Shown: in pieces, positions 24,387-35,065 of the stretch
How positions within the stretch are numbered: position 1 is the stretch's first letter
How the letters are laid out: every line of letters starts with the position of its first letter
DNA from: Vitellaria paradoxa
Lineage: Eukaryota > Streptophyta > Magnoliopsida > Ericales > Sapotaceae
Length of the DNA: 64,000 nt
Assembly (NCBI GenBank): GCA_019916065.1
Contig: CM034242.1
Span: forward strand, 45,692,626 to 45,756,625
Reading direction: 5' to 3'
The notes under the pieces: model-generated
Databases searched by the model: none
Told to the model about the DNA's origin: nothing
What the model saw: the letters and a program-made list of their open reading frames with translations, nothing else
Made by a program: the position numbers and the translations under genes

Positions 24387-25473
24387 GTTTTTTAGGAAAA
24401 AAAATAGAACCTAAAGGAGAAAGACGTAAAGATTACCTAGTATGCTCACATGCAGACACAGACTCTGGAGAGGAAGCTGGATGGCCGCAGGTGCGAGGAA
24501 TGACACGTGCTTGAAAATGACCCGTGAACTGTTCAGGCCCCATATATACCCCACATCGCTCCCGCGAGCATCCAGCGCGTAGCCTGCGCCATGGGCGGCG
24601 AAGGTGCGTGCATCATGCGTACTGCCTGCGAGGATTTGGCGAGGGAGCGCGTATCCTGCGTCCTTCCTGCGAGGCTCTCGAGAAAATCTTGAAGGTGTAG
24701 ATTTGGACACAAACAATCAAAATCAAAAGAGACAGTAGAAAAATTTATTAACAATATTAAAAAAAATTTTAATTCCACTATGCCAATGCATGTACATCAA
24801 TCTCGCACCCTTCATAAATTCAAAGATTCACATTTTGATTTTCCAAGAAAATTTTCAAGTCTGTGTCGTGAGGTGAAATAAGTCATAAAATTGAACAAAT
24901 GCTTGTGTACGTGTGAGTTTTTGACTATAATATACATATAGGCTCCCCCTCAAACAAATCATAGACTCAAAAAGTTAAATTTGATGTACCAAATGAATTG
25001 AGAGCCACTCTTCCACTTTTTTTTTTTTTTTTTTTTTTTTTTAAACAATTGGCGGCTTTCACACGCTTATGGGCAGGTAGCTATTCCTTAACAAACAACG
25101 AGTCATTAAGGGGCTTCTCACTGGTCCCACCGGTAGCCCTTTCCAAATTTTTTTTTTTTTTTTTTTTTTTTTTGCATAACTTTGATATGCACAAATTAGG
25201 CTCCTCAACATTTTTTAAACACATCAAACAATAACCCTTGATTCGTGGAAAAGAAGAGAAAGAGGTATATGCATGTACAATCAAGTGTAATAGGAAGCAC
25301 TTCAAAATTATGACAAATTTCACCAAAACACTTCGTATCAATTTACAAGGAATGCGAAAAATATGAACTCATTGAAATCTATAAACTTGGAAGATTTAAT
25401 GCACATGTAACAGTATAGAAGTCATAAAATATTTTCAACTTAATTAATAAACTTCTAGCTAATCTTTTAGATT
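24387..25473 (-). other. Untranslated part of the copia element between pol and the second frame
   Basis: It contains a GC-rich patch (24540-24680) echoing the LTR repeats and two long T-runs on the plus strand (25017-25042 and 25148-25173). On the element's coding strand these are A-runs about 100 bp apart. Multiple purine tracts in this region are known from Sireviruses. No convincing gene is present. Confidence 0.6.
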
Positions 25474-28400
25474 TCAATGATGTGCACAAATGCCTACAGA
25501 TTTTCTTAGAGACTCGAAGCGAAGGGCATCCAAGGGTTTTGTGAAAAAATCAGCAAGTTGATTTTCAGTTTGCACATGCTCCAATATGATGATGTTTTCC
25601 TCTACCAGCTCTCTAATGAAGTGATGCCTAATTTCTATATGCTTGGTGCGAGAATGCAAGACAGGGTTCTTAGATATACTAATAGCACTCATGTTATCAC
25701 AAAACAAAGTAATAGGGCCTTGCTCTATTCCATAATCAGCAAGCATTTGCTTCATCCATAAAAGTTGGGTACAGCAACTACCAGCAGCAATGTATTCAGC
25801 CTCTGCAGTAGATAATGAAATGGAGTTTTGTTTCTTACTGTGCCAAGAGACTAAATTATTGCCAACATAGAAACATCCGCCAGAAGTGCTCTTGCGATCA
25901 TCTACACTTCCTGCCCAATCGGCATCAGAGTATCCCGCAAGATCAGAATTGGTGTCACATGTAAACCATATCCCAAACTCTAGTGTACCACTGACATATT
26001 TTATTATCCTTTTGACTGCATGTAAGTGTGATTCCTTAGGATCAGCTTGATATCTAGCGCACACACCCACACTAAATGCAATGTCAGGTCTACTAGATGT
26101 AAGATATAACAAACTCCCTATCATACTTCTATACATGGTCTGATCAACACTTTTTCCACTTGGATCTTTATGCAGTTTTGTACTTGTGCTCATGGGAGTT
26201 CTAGCATGTTTTGCACTTGAGAGGCCAAATCTCTTCACTAAGTCTCTAGCATACTTGAATTGTGAAATGAAAATCCCATTATTCTCTTGTTTAATTTGGA
26301 GTCCAAGAAAGTAAGTCAGCTCACCCATCATGCTCATCTCAAACTGTGTAGACATTAACTTACCAAACTCAACAGCATAAGATTCACAAGTAGAACCAAA
26401 CACAATGTCATCCACATAAATTTGTGCAATTAAGATGTGCTTAGAATCAATGTGAAGGAATAATGTCTTGTCTACACTACCACGAGTAAATCCAGATTCA
26501 ATTAAAAATGTAGCGAGTCTTTCATACCATGCACGTGGAGCTTGTTTCAAACCATAAAGAGCCTTTTTCAATTTAAAAACATGATTAGGAAATTTAGGAT
26601 CCTCAAACCCTCTGGGTTGTTCTACATATGCTTCTTCATGAAGAACACCATTCAAAAAGGCACTCTTGACATCCATTTGAAATAATTTGAATTTCAACAA
26701 ACATGCAACAGCCAAAAGTAACCTAATGGATTCAAGTCTAGCAACTGGCGCAAAAGTCTCATCAAAGTCAATTCCCTCTACTTGTGTGTAGCCTTGTGCG
26801 ACAAGTCTGGCTTTGTTTCTAATGATATTTCCAAACTCATCACTCTTGTTTTTAAATATCCATTTAGTCCCAATTACATTAGTGTTAGTAGGTCTAGGTA
26901 CTAAGGTCCACACATCATTCCGAACAAATTGATCTAATTCTTCATGCATGGCATTTACCCAATTTTCATCAAGCAAGGCTTCTTTAATATTTTTGGGTTC
27001 AACACAAGAAACATAGCATACATAAGTTACCTCATTCCTTAATTGCATGCGTGTTTTCATCTTATCAGTTACCTCACCAATGACTTGACTGACTGGATGA
27101 TTCAACTTTACTCTGGATGATGGTTCCAACTGCTTTGTGGTTTTGTCATGTTCAACTTTATCTTCTTTACTCAATCCAGTGTTTTCTTCTTCAATACGAT
27201 CTTGAGCTTTTTCAATCTCCTTTATATGTTCATTATCTTCTTCACCCTGTTCAAGGACAGTAGCATTAGTATTGTCATCAACAATTACATTGGCAGATTC
27301 CATCATAGAAGATGTATTTAAATTATAGACTCGAAAAGCACGACTAGTAGAAGAGTAGCCCAAGAAGATTCCTTCATCGCTTCGGGAGTCAAACTTTCCA
27401 AGATTGACCCTATCCTTGAGGATGAAACATTTGCTCCCAAAAACTCTGAAATACTTAACATTGGGCTTCTTACCGTTCCATAGCTCATAGGGTGTTTTAG
27501 ATGAATTAGGACGAAGATACACCCTATTTGCTATGTAACATGCTGTGTGTACCGCCTCTGCCCAAAATTTTGTAGGTAGTTGTTTCCCATGTAGCATAGA
27601 CCGCGCCATTTCCTGCAGAACTCTATTTTTTCTCTCCACTACTCCATTTTGCTGAGGTGTCTTTGGAGCTGAAAACTCGTGCTTAATCCCATTTTCATCA
27701 CAAAAGTCAGCATACTTCTGATTTTCAAATTCTCTTCCATGGTCAATCCTGATTCTAGTGATGCAACCTATCACACGTTGCTTTTCTTGTTGTAACCTGA
27801 AACACAAGGACTTAAACGCATCAAAAGTATCTGATTTCTCACACAAAAAATTTACCCATGTAAACCGAGTAAAATCATCTACAGCCACAAAAATATATTG
27901 CCTACCTCCAAGACTTTTAGTGCGTGTGGGTCCCATTAGATCCATGTGGACTAGCTCAAGAGGTTCAGTAGTATTGATAGATTTTATCTTTCTGTGAGCC
28001 TTCCTAGATTGCTTTCCCAATTGACAAGGACCACACACACTATTTTTCTGCTTTTTAAGATTAGGTAAGCCTTTTATGAGTTCGGATTTGGACAATTTGT
28101 GTAAATCTTTGTAGTTAATGTGTCCTAATCTTTGATGCCATAACTCAGTTTCATCTAAGGTGACTGAATTGCAAAGAAAGCCTTCTGAATTTGCTACCCC
28201 ATAGCAATTATCAGATGTGCGTATGCCATGTAGGACTTGTTGTCCCTTTTTGTTGAAAATACTACATTCATTTTTAGAAAACTGGACAACATGGTCAGCA
28301 TCACACAACTGACTAATACTTATAAGGTTAGCTTTAAGTCCATCCACATATAAAACATTTTTCAAACATTTAAAAATTGTGGACTTAATCTCACCTTTCC

Positions 28401-30624
28401 CTTTTACCTGAGATGTGCTACCATCACCAAAAGTCACTACACCACCCTGACAAGTTTCTAAATTTGAAAATAGGGATTTATTCCCACTCATGTGATTAGA
28501 ACATCCACTGTCAAGATACCACATGTTTGAGTTCAAAGCTTTCAAGGCAGTTTGTGAAACAAAACAATTTAAATCTGACTTTCTAATCCAAATAGCTCTA
28601 GTTTTAAGATCAGTAGTCTTGACAGGTTTTTTCTCACGTTTTTGACTTTTATGAAAATTCTTTCTCTCAACAAATTTAAAATTTGTACCTCCTCGAAATA
28701 TTGGACTGTTTTGTTTTTGAAAAGAACGTGAGTTTTTGTAATAATCTTCTGAAAACACTTGAAATTTATTCTTCACAGGGACTCTAGGCTCAGGGTTTTT
28801 TGAAAAATTTTTAACATAGTTTAAAGGAAGACCATAGAGTTTGTGACAGTTTGGGCGTATATGACCTTTGATTCCACAATGGTGACAAACAGGTACAAGG
28901 GATTGGGATCTAGCAAAATGCATACCTTTCATTATGTGAGGAGAATGCTGATAGTGTTTATTCTTTTCAAAACTCTTCTTTGGTGGTGCAATAGACTTAT
29001 GGAAGGTCTTGGGATTGGCTGCAGGTTTTGAAACAACCTCTTCTACTACTGAAGGCGCTGATGATGATGAAACAATTGTATTTTTCCCTCCAGTGTAGCC
29101 TAAGCCTGCTTTGTCTCCATGTGTTCGTTGTTGGCTCCAAATTTCTTCAAGTTTTTGTGAACTGGAGTTCATTCTTTCAATTATCTTCTCATCACTCTTG
29201 ATCTTTTCTTTCAGCTTACTGACCTCATCCTGAAGTTCTTCAACAGCTTTCTCCAATTCATCAATCTTTTTATTCTTTTCATCAAGTTTTTCTTTGAACT
29301 TTTCTGCACTATGAGACTGAGAAATTTTGTCAGATTCCAAAATAGATATTTTACCTGTGAGTTTTTCATTCTCTGTCTTCAAGGAGTCTCGTTCACTTCG
29401 GAGTTTACTGTTGCGGGTATGTTGGGCTTGTCTTTGTTTCTTTATCTTACTGTATTCGACAATGAGAGCATCATAGGCCACTTGCAAGTCATTATTGAAT
29501 TCATCCTCAGAGTCATCATCTTCATGATTAGATATATCGGTGTCGCTTTGAGATCCAGATGGAGTTCCTGCAGACGAAGAGTGAGATGCCATAAATGCAA
29601 CAAAGTTACCTTCATCGTTTGAGGATACTGCTGAAGATGATTCATCTGAACTGGATTCATCATCTAATGTAGCATTCATGACTTTGACTTGTTTCTTTTT
29701 CATCTTTTTGTTTGCACAGTCTTGAGCAAAGTGTCCATATCCATGACACTCAAAACACTTGATCTTGTTCTTCTTGTTTTCTTCCCCAGATTCAATCTTC
29801 TTGATCTTCTTTCCTTTTTCTTGAGATTGTGACTCATTCTTGTTGTTCTTATTAAATAAACCCTTCTTCCTCATATATCTTACGAATCTTTTAGCCACAA
29901 GCGCCATTTCTTTATCCGACCCCTCTTCATCACTTTCTTCTTCCACTGTCTTTAGAGCAATACCTTTTGACGCTTTGCGAGGTTTCACCATATTTGCTTC
30001 AAACGTTTGCAAGGATCCCACAAGGTCTTCTATTCTCATAGAGTTCACATCTCTGACTTCTTCTATTGCTGTAACTTTAGAATCAAACACTCGTGGAAGA
30101 GAACGTAAAATTTTACGTACCACTTTGTATTCTGGAATAGGTTCTCCAAGGTTGTGGCATGAATTGACAATGTGACTGAGCCGGACGTAAAAGTCATCAA
30201 ACCTTTCGTCTTCATTCATCCTTATTCCCTCAAACTCAGAAGTGAGTTTTTGAAGCTTGCTGGTTTTGACTTGTTCGTTCCCTTCGTGTGTACTTTGCAG
30301 AATTAACCATGCTCTTCGGGCACTCGTACAACTGGAGATGCGGCAGAATTCATTAGGGCAAACTGCAGAAAATATGGCACTCAAGGCTTTGAAGTTCCAC
30401 TCCGAACTCTCTTGCTCAGCTTTAGTCCACGTCTGAATTGACTTTTGTTCGATTTTTCCATCAACATCATGAGTCGGTTCATCCCATCCTTGAACTATTG
30501 ACATCCAGACTTTGTAATTCATTCCCAAAAGGAAAGCTTGCATTCGTACCTTCCAGTATGAATAGTTTGAACCGTCAAACCAAGGGGGTCTGGTGCTTGA
30601 GCCTCCTTCACGTGGTGGATCCAT
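25474..30624 (-). CDS. Copia Gag-Pol polyprotein, 1716 residues, uninterrupted
   Basis: The protein copies the element's RNA into DNA and inserts it. Gag covers about residues 1-300, ending in a CCHC zinc knuckle at C290-C303. A charged coiled coil lies near 385-495, and a second CCHC finger is at C580-C593. The protease motif DSG is at 705-707. The integrase has an HHCC finger (H830, H835, C864, C867) and the acidic triad D895, D961, E997. The reverse transcriptase carries YVDD at 1403-1406. The RNase H has a DAD motif near 1567-1569, and ADFFTKPLD lies near the C-terminus. No stop or frameshift was seen and the key residues are present, so it may be functional. The start Met at 30624 is 57 bp inside the 5' LTR boundary, right after the primer site. 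Gag and Pol are in one frame. Confidence 0.95.
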   Translation of the reverse strand: MDPPREGGSSTRPPWFDGSNYSYWKVRMQAFLLGMNYKVWMSIVQGWDEPTHDVDGKIEQKSIQTWTKAEQESSEWNFKALSAIFSAVCPNEFCRISSCTSARRAWLILQSTHEGNEQVKTSKLQKLTSEFEGIRMNEDERFDDFYVRLSHIVNSCHNLGEPIPEYKVVRKILRSLPRVFDSKVTAIEEVRDVNSMRIEDLVGSLQTFEANMVKPRKASKGIALKTVEEESDEEGSDKEMALVAKRFVRYMRKKGLFNKNNKNESQSQEKGKKIKKIESGEENKKNKIKCFECHGYGHFAQDCANKKMKKKQVKVMNATLDDESSSDESSSAVSSNDEGNFVAFMASHSSSAGTPSGSQSDTDISNHEDDDSEDEFNNDLQVAYDALIVEYSKIKKQRQAQHTRNSKLRSERDSLKTENEKLTGKISILESDKISQSHSAEKFKEKLDEKNKKIDELEKAVEELQDEVSKLKEKIKSDEKIIERMNSSSQKLEEIWSQQRTHGDKAGLGYTGGKNTIVSSSSAPSVVEEVVSKPAANPKTFHKSIAPPKKSFEKNKHYQHSPHIMKGMHFARSQSLVPVCHHCGIKGHIRPNCHKLYGLPLNYVKNFSKNPEPRVPVKNKFQVFSEDYYKNSRSFQKQNSPIFRGGTNFKFVERKNFHKSQKREKKPVKTTDLKTRAIWIRKSDLNCFVSQTALKALNSNMWYLDSGCSNHMSGNKSLFSNLETCQGGVVTFGDGSTSQVKGKGEIKSTIFKCLKNVLYVDGLKANLISISQLCDADHVVQFSKNECSIFNKKGQQVLHGIRTSDNCYGVANSEGFLCNSVTLDETELWHQRLGHINYKDLHKLSKSELIKGLPNLKKQKNSVCGPCQLGKQSRKAHRKIKSINTTEPLELVHMDLMGPTRTKSLGGRQYIFVAVDDFTRFTWVNFLCEKSDTFDAFKSLCFRLQQEKQRVIGCITRIRIDHGREFENQKYADFCDENGIKHEFSAPKTPQQNGVVERKNRVLQEMARSMLHGKQLPTKFWAEAVHTACYIANRVYLRPNSSKTPYELWNGKKPNVKYFRVFGSKCFILKDRVNLGKFDSRSDEGIFLGYSSTSRAFRVYNLNTSSMMESANVIVDDNTNATVLEQGEEDNEHIKEIEKAQDRIEEENTGLSKEDKVEHDKTTKQLEPSSRVKLNHPVSQVIGEVTDKMKTRMQLRNEVTYVCYVSCVEPKNIKEALLDENWVNAMHEELDQFVRNDVWTLVPRPTNTNVIGTKWIFKNKSDEFGNIIRNKARLVAQGYTQVEGIDFDETFAPVARLESIRLLLAVACLLKFKLFQMDVKSAFLNGVLHEEAYVEQPRGFEDPKFPNHVFKLKKALYGLKQAPRAWYERLATFLIESGFTRGSVDKTLFLHIDSKHILIAQIYVDDIVFGSTCESYAVEFGKLMSTQFEMSMMGELTYFLGLQIKQENNGIFISQFKYARDLVKRFGLSSAKHARTPMSTSTKLHKDPSGKSVDQTMYRSMIGSLLYLTSSRPDIAFSVGVCARYQADPKESHLHAVKRIIKYVSGTLEFGIWFTCDTNSDLAGYSDADWAGSVDDRKSTSGGCFYVGNNLVSWHSKKQNSISLSTAEAEYIAAGSCCTQLLWMKQMLADYGIEQGPITLFCDNMSAISISKNPVLHSRTKHIEIRHHFIRELVEENIIILEHVQTENQLADFFTKPLDALRFESLRKSVGICAHH

Positions 30625-30666
30625 TGGTTTGGATGAAGATCTTCACTCAAGAACTTAGAGTGACCT

Positions 30667-30678
30667 GCTCTGATACCA
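30667..30678 (-). promoter_or_regulatory. Primer-binding site, initiator tRNA-Met
   Basis: On the minus strand this reads TGGTATCAGAGC, the standard plant primer site for initiator methionine tRNA. It lies two bases inside the 5' LTR end at 30681. It sets the orientation of the element. Confidence 0.95.
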
Positions 30679-30680
30679 AT

Positions 30681-31614
30681 TGAAAATTCCAAACCCACAC
30701 AATCACACACACAGTGAAAGTAATCACACAAGAGAATAACGAGGAAACCCTATCACAGGGAGAAAAACCTCTATTTACAATCCCACTATCAACGGGTTAC
30801 AAGACTCTACTCAGACTCTCTACGAATCACTCGCACGAATCCTTTCGTCACTCTTGCTCGAATCACTCGATAAACCCTACAAGTAGGCTTTCTGCCTCAC
30901 ACAGAAAGTGAAAAGAAAATACAAGATGAATTTAGAGAAAGAACATGAAAGCTCTTCAATACTCAAAGACTCTTTCTCTAGGTCCCTATAATATGTTCTC
31001 CCACCTCCTTATAATAACAGAGTTGGTTTCACATATATATAGGATTACAAAGTTGCCCTAGTTTGGCAAAATAGGAAATTGAATCCGAACAAAATATTCA
31101 TAGCTCGATCCCTCGCGCTCCCATCCTCCAGCCTGCGACCTGCACTGGAATTTTTGCGCCTTAGAAAATAACACTGGCGCAGCCTCGCGCTCCCATCCTC
31201 TTGCCTGCGTACCTCACTGGAATTTCTGGAACAGCTTGGCGCAGCCGCGCGCTCCCTGCGCTATGCCTGCGTGGTTGGGGCGCACCCGCGCGCTCCCCGC
31301 GCCGTGCCTGCGAGGTACACTGGAATTCCATTCTTGTTCCTGCTTGCTTGGGGCGCACCCGCGCGCTCCCCGCGCCGTGCCTGCGAGGTACACTGGAATT
31401 CCATTCTTGTTCCAGAAAGCTGCGTCCGAATTTCATTGGGTTTTGTAATCCTCCACACCAATTAGAATTCTTCAAAATCTTGGTCAACTTGATTCATTTT
31501 ATCTCCTTAAATGTTTAGAATTCTTCAAATCTTCAATTTGCATCACTTTAGGAAACTTGAATAGCATTCCTAATTTAACTAAGATTTTGATTGGATTTGC
31601 CACAAGACTTTACA
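30681..31614 (-). repeat. 5' LTR of the copia element
   Basis: 934 bp, matching the left LTR base for base as far as read. It would hold the element's promoter and polyadenylation signals. The GC-rich repeat cluster is at 31111-31421, with its 73-bp tandem pair at 31277-31413. Confidence 0.95.
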
Positions 31615-31876
31615 CTTTCACTGTTAAATTACCCAATTTAACTGACGAATACCCCTGTCAGTGGACTAAGAGAGGGGCTAGTACGGCTACGCCTTTCCTC
31701 AAAAATTTTAAAATCTCTTTTTGTATTTATATATATATATATATATATTTTGAATATTTATATCAATAAATAGGTATTGATGCCTTACGGCCTTAACTGA
31801 CTAAAAAAAATTATTACCTTCTTCCTCTATGAAAAAAAATATCTTATCCCTTAAATAAGAAAACTTTTAAATTAAA
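31615..31876. other. Short gene-free flank of the copia element
   Basis: It starts with the second CTTTC target copy (31615-31619) and holds a short (TA)n at 31728-31747. No gene is visible. Confidence 0.7.
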
Positions 31877-32222
31877 GGTGCGTTTGGAGTCCCAACTAAA
31901 TCCAAAAATTTTCAAAAATTTTTAAAAGTGTATTTTGAAATTATTGCATAATGATTATTGAATATTTATATTTGATTTGATATAAAATTGTTGAAAAGTA
32001 TATAAAGTGACACGTCAAAATTTTAGTAGAAGATTTTAAAAAATTTTAGAGTTTTGTATATTTTTTGTACACGTGTCAGATCACTTTTATTTGAAGTTTG
32101 GCAAAATCCGTTGAATCGGAGCATATATGTGGTGCGTTCTAACGGCATTTTAAAATTTTGGCAGACCGGGCCAACGACAACTGTGTCAGCGTTTGAGTTT
32201 TTTTGAGACTCCAAACAAAGCC
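31877..32222. mobile_element. MITE with GTTTGGAGT ends
   Basis: The left end is GGTGCGTTTGGAGTCCCAA; the right end in reverse is GGCTTTGTTTGGAGTCTCAA. TAA follows the right end and TAAA precedes the left. 346 bp, AT-rich, non-coding. Confidence 0.65.
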
Positions 32223-33151
32223 TAATCCCTCACTCAAATTTGTGTACTAAATAAAGCCGTCTTCATTTTTGACCATATTTATTATTTACTTCTTGGAGCC
32301 ATCCCAAAAAGATAAACTAATTTGATATTTGATAAATGGGGTTTGGACTTTTGTGAGAGTTAAAGTGAACGATCACAAAAGTTCTATTGATGTAGGGGTT
32401 GGGATGCAAAGACGTCACCTCGCACGCAAACATTGTAAGAGTCTGACTGGGGGCGCAATTTATATAAAGCCAACCCATTGGCTGTTACCATCAACAAACA
32501 GACAAACACCGATTCTTATTTGTGTTTTAAAAAAAAAAAAAAAAAACACCAAATATGATATAACATATTATATATAATTATTAGAAATAATCCGTACTTA
32601 AAAAAACACAAATAGGATATAACATATTATATATAATTATTAGAAATAAGTTGTACCTACAGTATTCTGAATAAAAATAATATTAAATTTTTTACATAGT
32701 TAAAATTTTGGACAAAAAAGTTCAAATCGAAAAAATTATGATAATTCATAAATTTTGATTTGTATATAATCATCACTCTTGAAACTCTGAACAAAATTTT
32801 ATATGATCTCTACTCTGAATAATATTAAATTTCTTATTTAGTTGAAACTCTGAACAAAAATAATATTAAATTTTTTATATAGTTGAAATTTTGGACAAAA
32901 AGTTCAAATTGAAAAAATTATAATAATTCATGAATTTTGATTTGTATATGATCTCCACTCTTGAAATATGATAAAATTTAAAATATTCAAACAGTTTTGT
33001 GAGATCAATGGTAGTGAGGTCCACTAAAATAAAAATTGAACGGGAAATTAAAAATATAAAAATATTCTCAATCATTGAATAAAATTAAAAATAATTCTTA
33101 CCTGTTGAATCTTAGTTTGTAACAGGTCTATATTTATAAATTATCCTATTT

Positions 33152-33237
<86 letters not shown>

Positions 33238-33270
33238 GAAAATTGTATCCAAATCATACTTTGTAATCTT
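32223..33270. other. AT-rich gene-free DNA with diverged repeats and a long AT microsatellite
   Basis: Diverged repeats of a TAATATTAAATTTTTTA(C/T)ATAGTT(A/G)AA block occur near 32680 and 32865. The end near 33020-33150 resembles the ~115-bp blocks of the 3.2-5.4 kb duplication. A pure (TA)39 tract lies at 33155-33232. No gene is visible. Confidence 0.6.
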
Positions 33271-33596
33271 TTAAAACTATTAGTCACGCCCAAAAAAAAG
33301 TATTGCTTTTAAGTCACATTAATGTGGAAAGTTTTGTATTTAAGTCACACTTTTGAATGGGTCCCACGAGTTTGTTTTAAATATAGTTTCTAATATACCG
33401 ATAATATCCTTTATTTTTATAACAAAGTTACACAAGTTATTTCTAGAAATTCCGGGAATCACGTGAAGATATGTTTACCAAGAATCACGCTTCTTCCGTT
33501 TTTTTTTTCTTTTCTTGTTTTCAGTTTCATTATTTACAGTTTTAGTCGTGAAGATATTAAGAAGATAGAACTTATTTGGCCTATCTTCTTCATGGA

Positions 33597-34640
33597 TTGA
33601 TTTTGCCGATTGGCGTTTTGAGCTATTTTCAAAACAGTACCGGTACTGTTTCAAAAAATATGATGATGTTGGCTCGTATGGTTGGTTTATGTTATGTATC
33701 GATTGATGTTTTTTAGGCAATATGAAAACAGTACCGGTCCAAAACAGTACCGGTACTGTTTTATCGGTACTGTTTTCAACACAGTACCGGTACTGTTTTA
33801 TCGGTACTGTTTTCAAAACAATACCATGAATTATAAGCGGATGACGAGTTTTAAGGGTAAGAGAAATCTATTGGGCCGATCAACGTTTTGAGCTATCTTC
33901 AAAACAGTACCGGTACTGTTTCAAAAAATATGATGATGTTGTCTCGTATGGTTGGTTTGTGTTATATATCGATTGATGTTTTTTACGTAATATGAAAACA
34001 GTACCGGTCCAAAACATTACCGGTACTGTTTTCAAAACAGCACCATGAATTATAAGCGGATCACGAGTTTTAAGGGCAAAAGAAATCCATAGGGCCGATT
34101 GGCTTTTTGAGCTATCTTCAAAATAGTACCGGTACTGTTTCAAAAAATATGATGATATTGGCTCGTATCGTTGGTTTTTGTTATGTATCGATTGATGTTT
34201 TTTAGGCAATATGAAAACAGTACCGGTCCAAAACAGTACCGGTACTGTTTTATCGGTACTGTTTTCAAAACAGTACCGGTATTGTTTTCAAAATAGCACC
34301 ATGAATTATAAGCAGATGACGAGTTTTAAGAGCAAAAAAAATCTATGGGGTCGATTGGCGTTTTGAGCTATCTTCAAAACAGTACCGGTACTGTTTCAAA
34401 AAATATGATGATGTTGGCTCGTATCGTTGGTTTGTATGATGTATCGATTGATGTTTTTTAGGCAGTATGAAAACAGTACCGATTCAAAAGAGTACCGGTA
34501 CTGTTTTATCGGTACTATTTTCTGTTTTCAAAATAGCACCATGAATTATAAGCAGATGATAAGTTTTGGACAAGAGAAATCCATGGAGTTGATTAGTATT
34601 TTGAGATATCTTCAAAACAGTACCGATACTGTTTCAAAAT
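33597..34640. repeat. Tandem array with a perfect 20-bp palindrome, about 4.5 units
   Basis: Units start with TTTTGAGCTATCTTCAAAAC at about 33616, 33886, 34105, 34361 and 34599, giving unit lengths of 270, 219, 256 and 238 bp. The palindrome AAACAGTACCGGTACTGTTT is intact at 33632-33651, 33742-33761, 33902-33921, 34231-34250 and 34377-34396. Its 16-bp core also occurs at 33781-33796, and near-copies recur. Length differences come from extra or missing ATCGGTACTGTTTTCAA pieces between palindromes. Frames across it are repeat artefacts. Confidence 0.9.
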
Positions 34641-34679
34641 AAAAATAAATAAATATACTTAGGAATGATGATCGATTTA

Positions 34680-34925
34680 GGTTTTTCCCAAATAGTTTTG
34701 ATTTTGTTTCCAAAAATCGGTTTTACTTGCTTTGTAAAGAAGATGAAAAGTCGCGGAATTAGGTTTTTCCAAACAGTTTTGATTTTATTTTCAAAAATCA
34801 GTTTTGCTTACTTTGTAAAGAAGATGGAAAGTCGCGGAATTAAGTTTTTCCCAAACAGTTTTGATTTTGTTTCCAAAAATCGATTTTACTTACTTTGTAA
34901 AGAAGATGGAAAGTCACGGAAGTTA
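34680..34925. repeat. Three-copy 82-bp tandem repeat
   Basis: Units start at 34680, 34762 and 34843 (GGTTTTTCCCAAA...), each ending near AAGTCGCGGAATTA. Copies differ at a handful of positions. The frame is open through all three because the unit happens to lack stops; this is not evidence of coding. Confidence 0.85.
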
Positions 34926-35065
34926 TGAGTAAAGTGTACACTATTTTCGGATAAAACTGACAGTTTTGAAATGTGGTGAAAAACGCGTGATGTCTTTTTT
35001 TGTCTTTTTGTTGCAAGTGTGACTTATTTACAAATAAGTTTTTTGGGTATGACTTAAATCTTTAT

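Larger units (their letters stand above)
22015..31614 (-). mobile_element. Complete Ty1/copia LTR retrotransposon, Sirevirus-like, recent insertion
   Basis: A 9600-bp element reads on the minus strand. Its LTRs are 30681-31614 (5') and 22015-22948 (3'), both 934 bp, starting TG and ending CA on the plus strand. The direct duplication CTTTC flanks it at 22010-22014 and 31615-31619. A tRNA-Met primer site adjoins the 5' LTR and a purine-rich tract adjoins the 3' LTR. One open Gag-Pol frame and a second, interrupted frame lie inside. Domain order protease-integrase-RT-RNase H defines copia; the long Gag with coiled coil and the extra downstream frame point to Sireviruses (Maximus/SIRE). Apparently identical LTRs mean insertion was recent on an evolutionary scale. 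Confidence 0.95.
33275..35065. mobile_element. Possible non-autonomous element enclosing a palindromic satellite
   Basis: The left flank carries TTAGTCACGCCCAAAAAAAA then TTTAAGTCACACTT. The right flank, on the opposite strand, carries TTAAGTCATACCCAAAAAAC then AATAAGTCACACTTG. These two blocks in inverted order suggest weak terminal inverted repeats of about 75 bp around the array. There is no transposase frame and no target duplication was found, so the element status is a guess. Confidence 0.35.

Noticed and set aside
33597..34640. CRISPR-like array
   Set aside because: Repeat units are long, adjacent and degenerate, with no unique spacers of constant size, and the genome is a plant.
33475..34928. 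Small open frames across the palindromic array and the 82-bp triplet
   Set aside because: They repeat the array's unit and simply lack stops; no start context, splice signals or domains.
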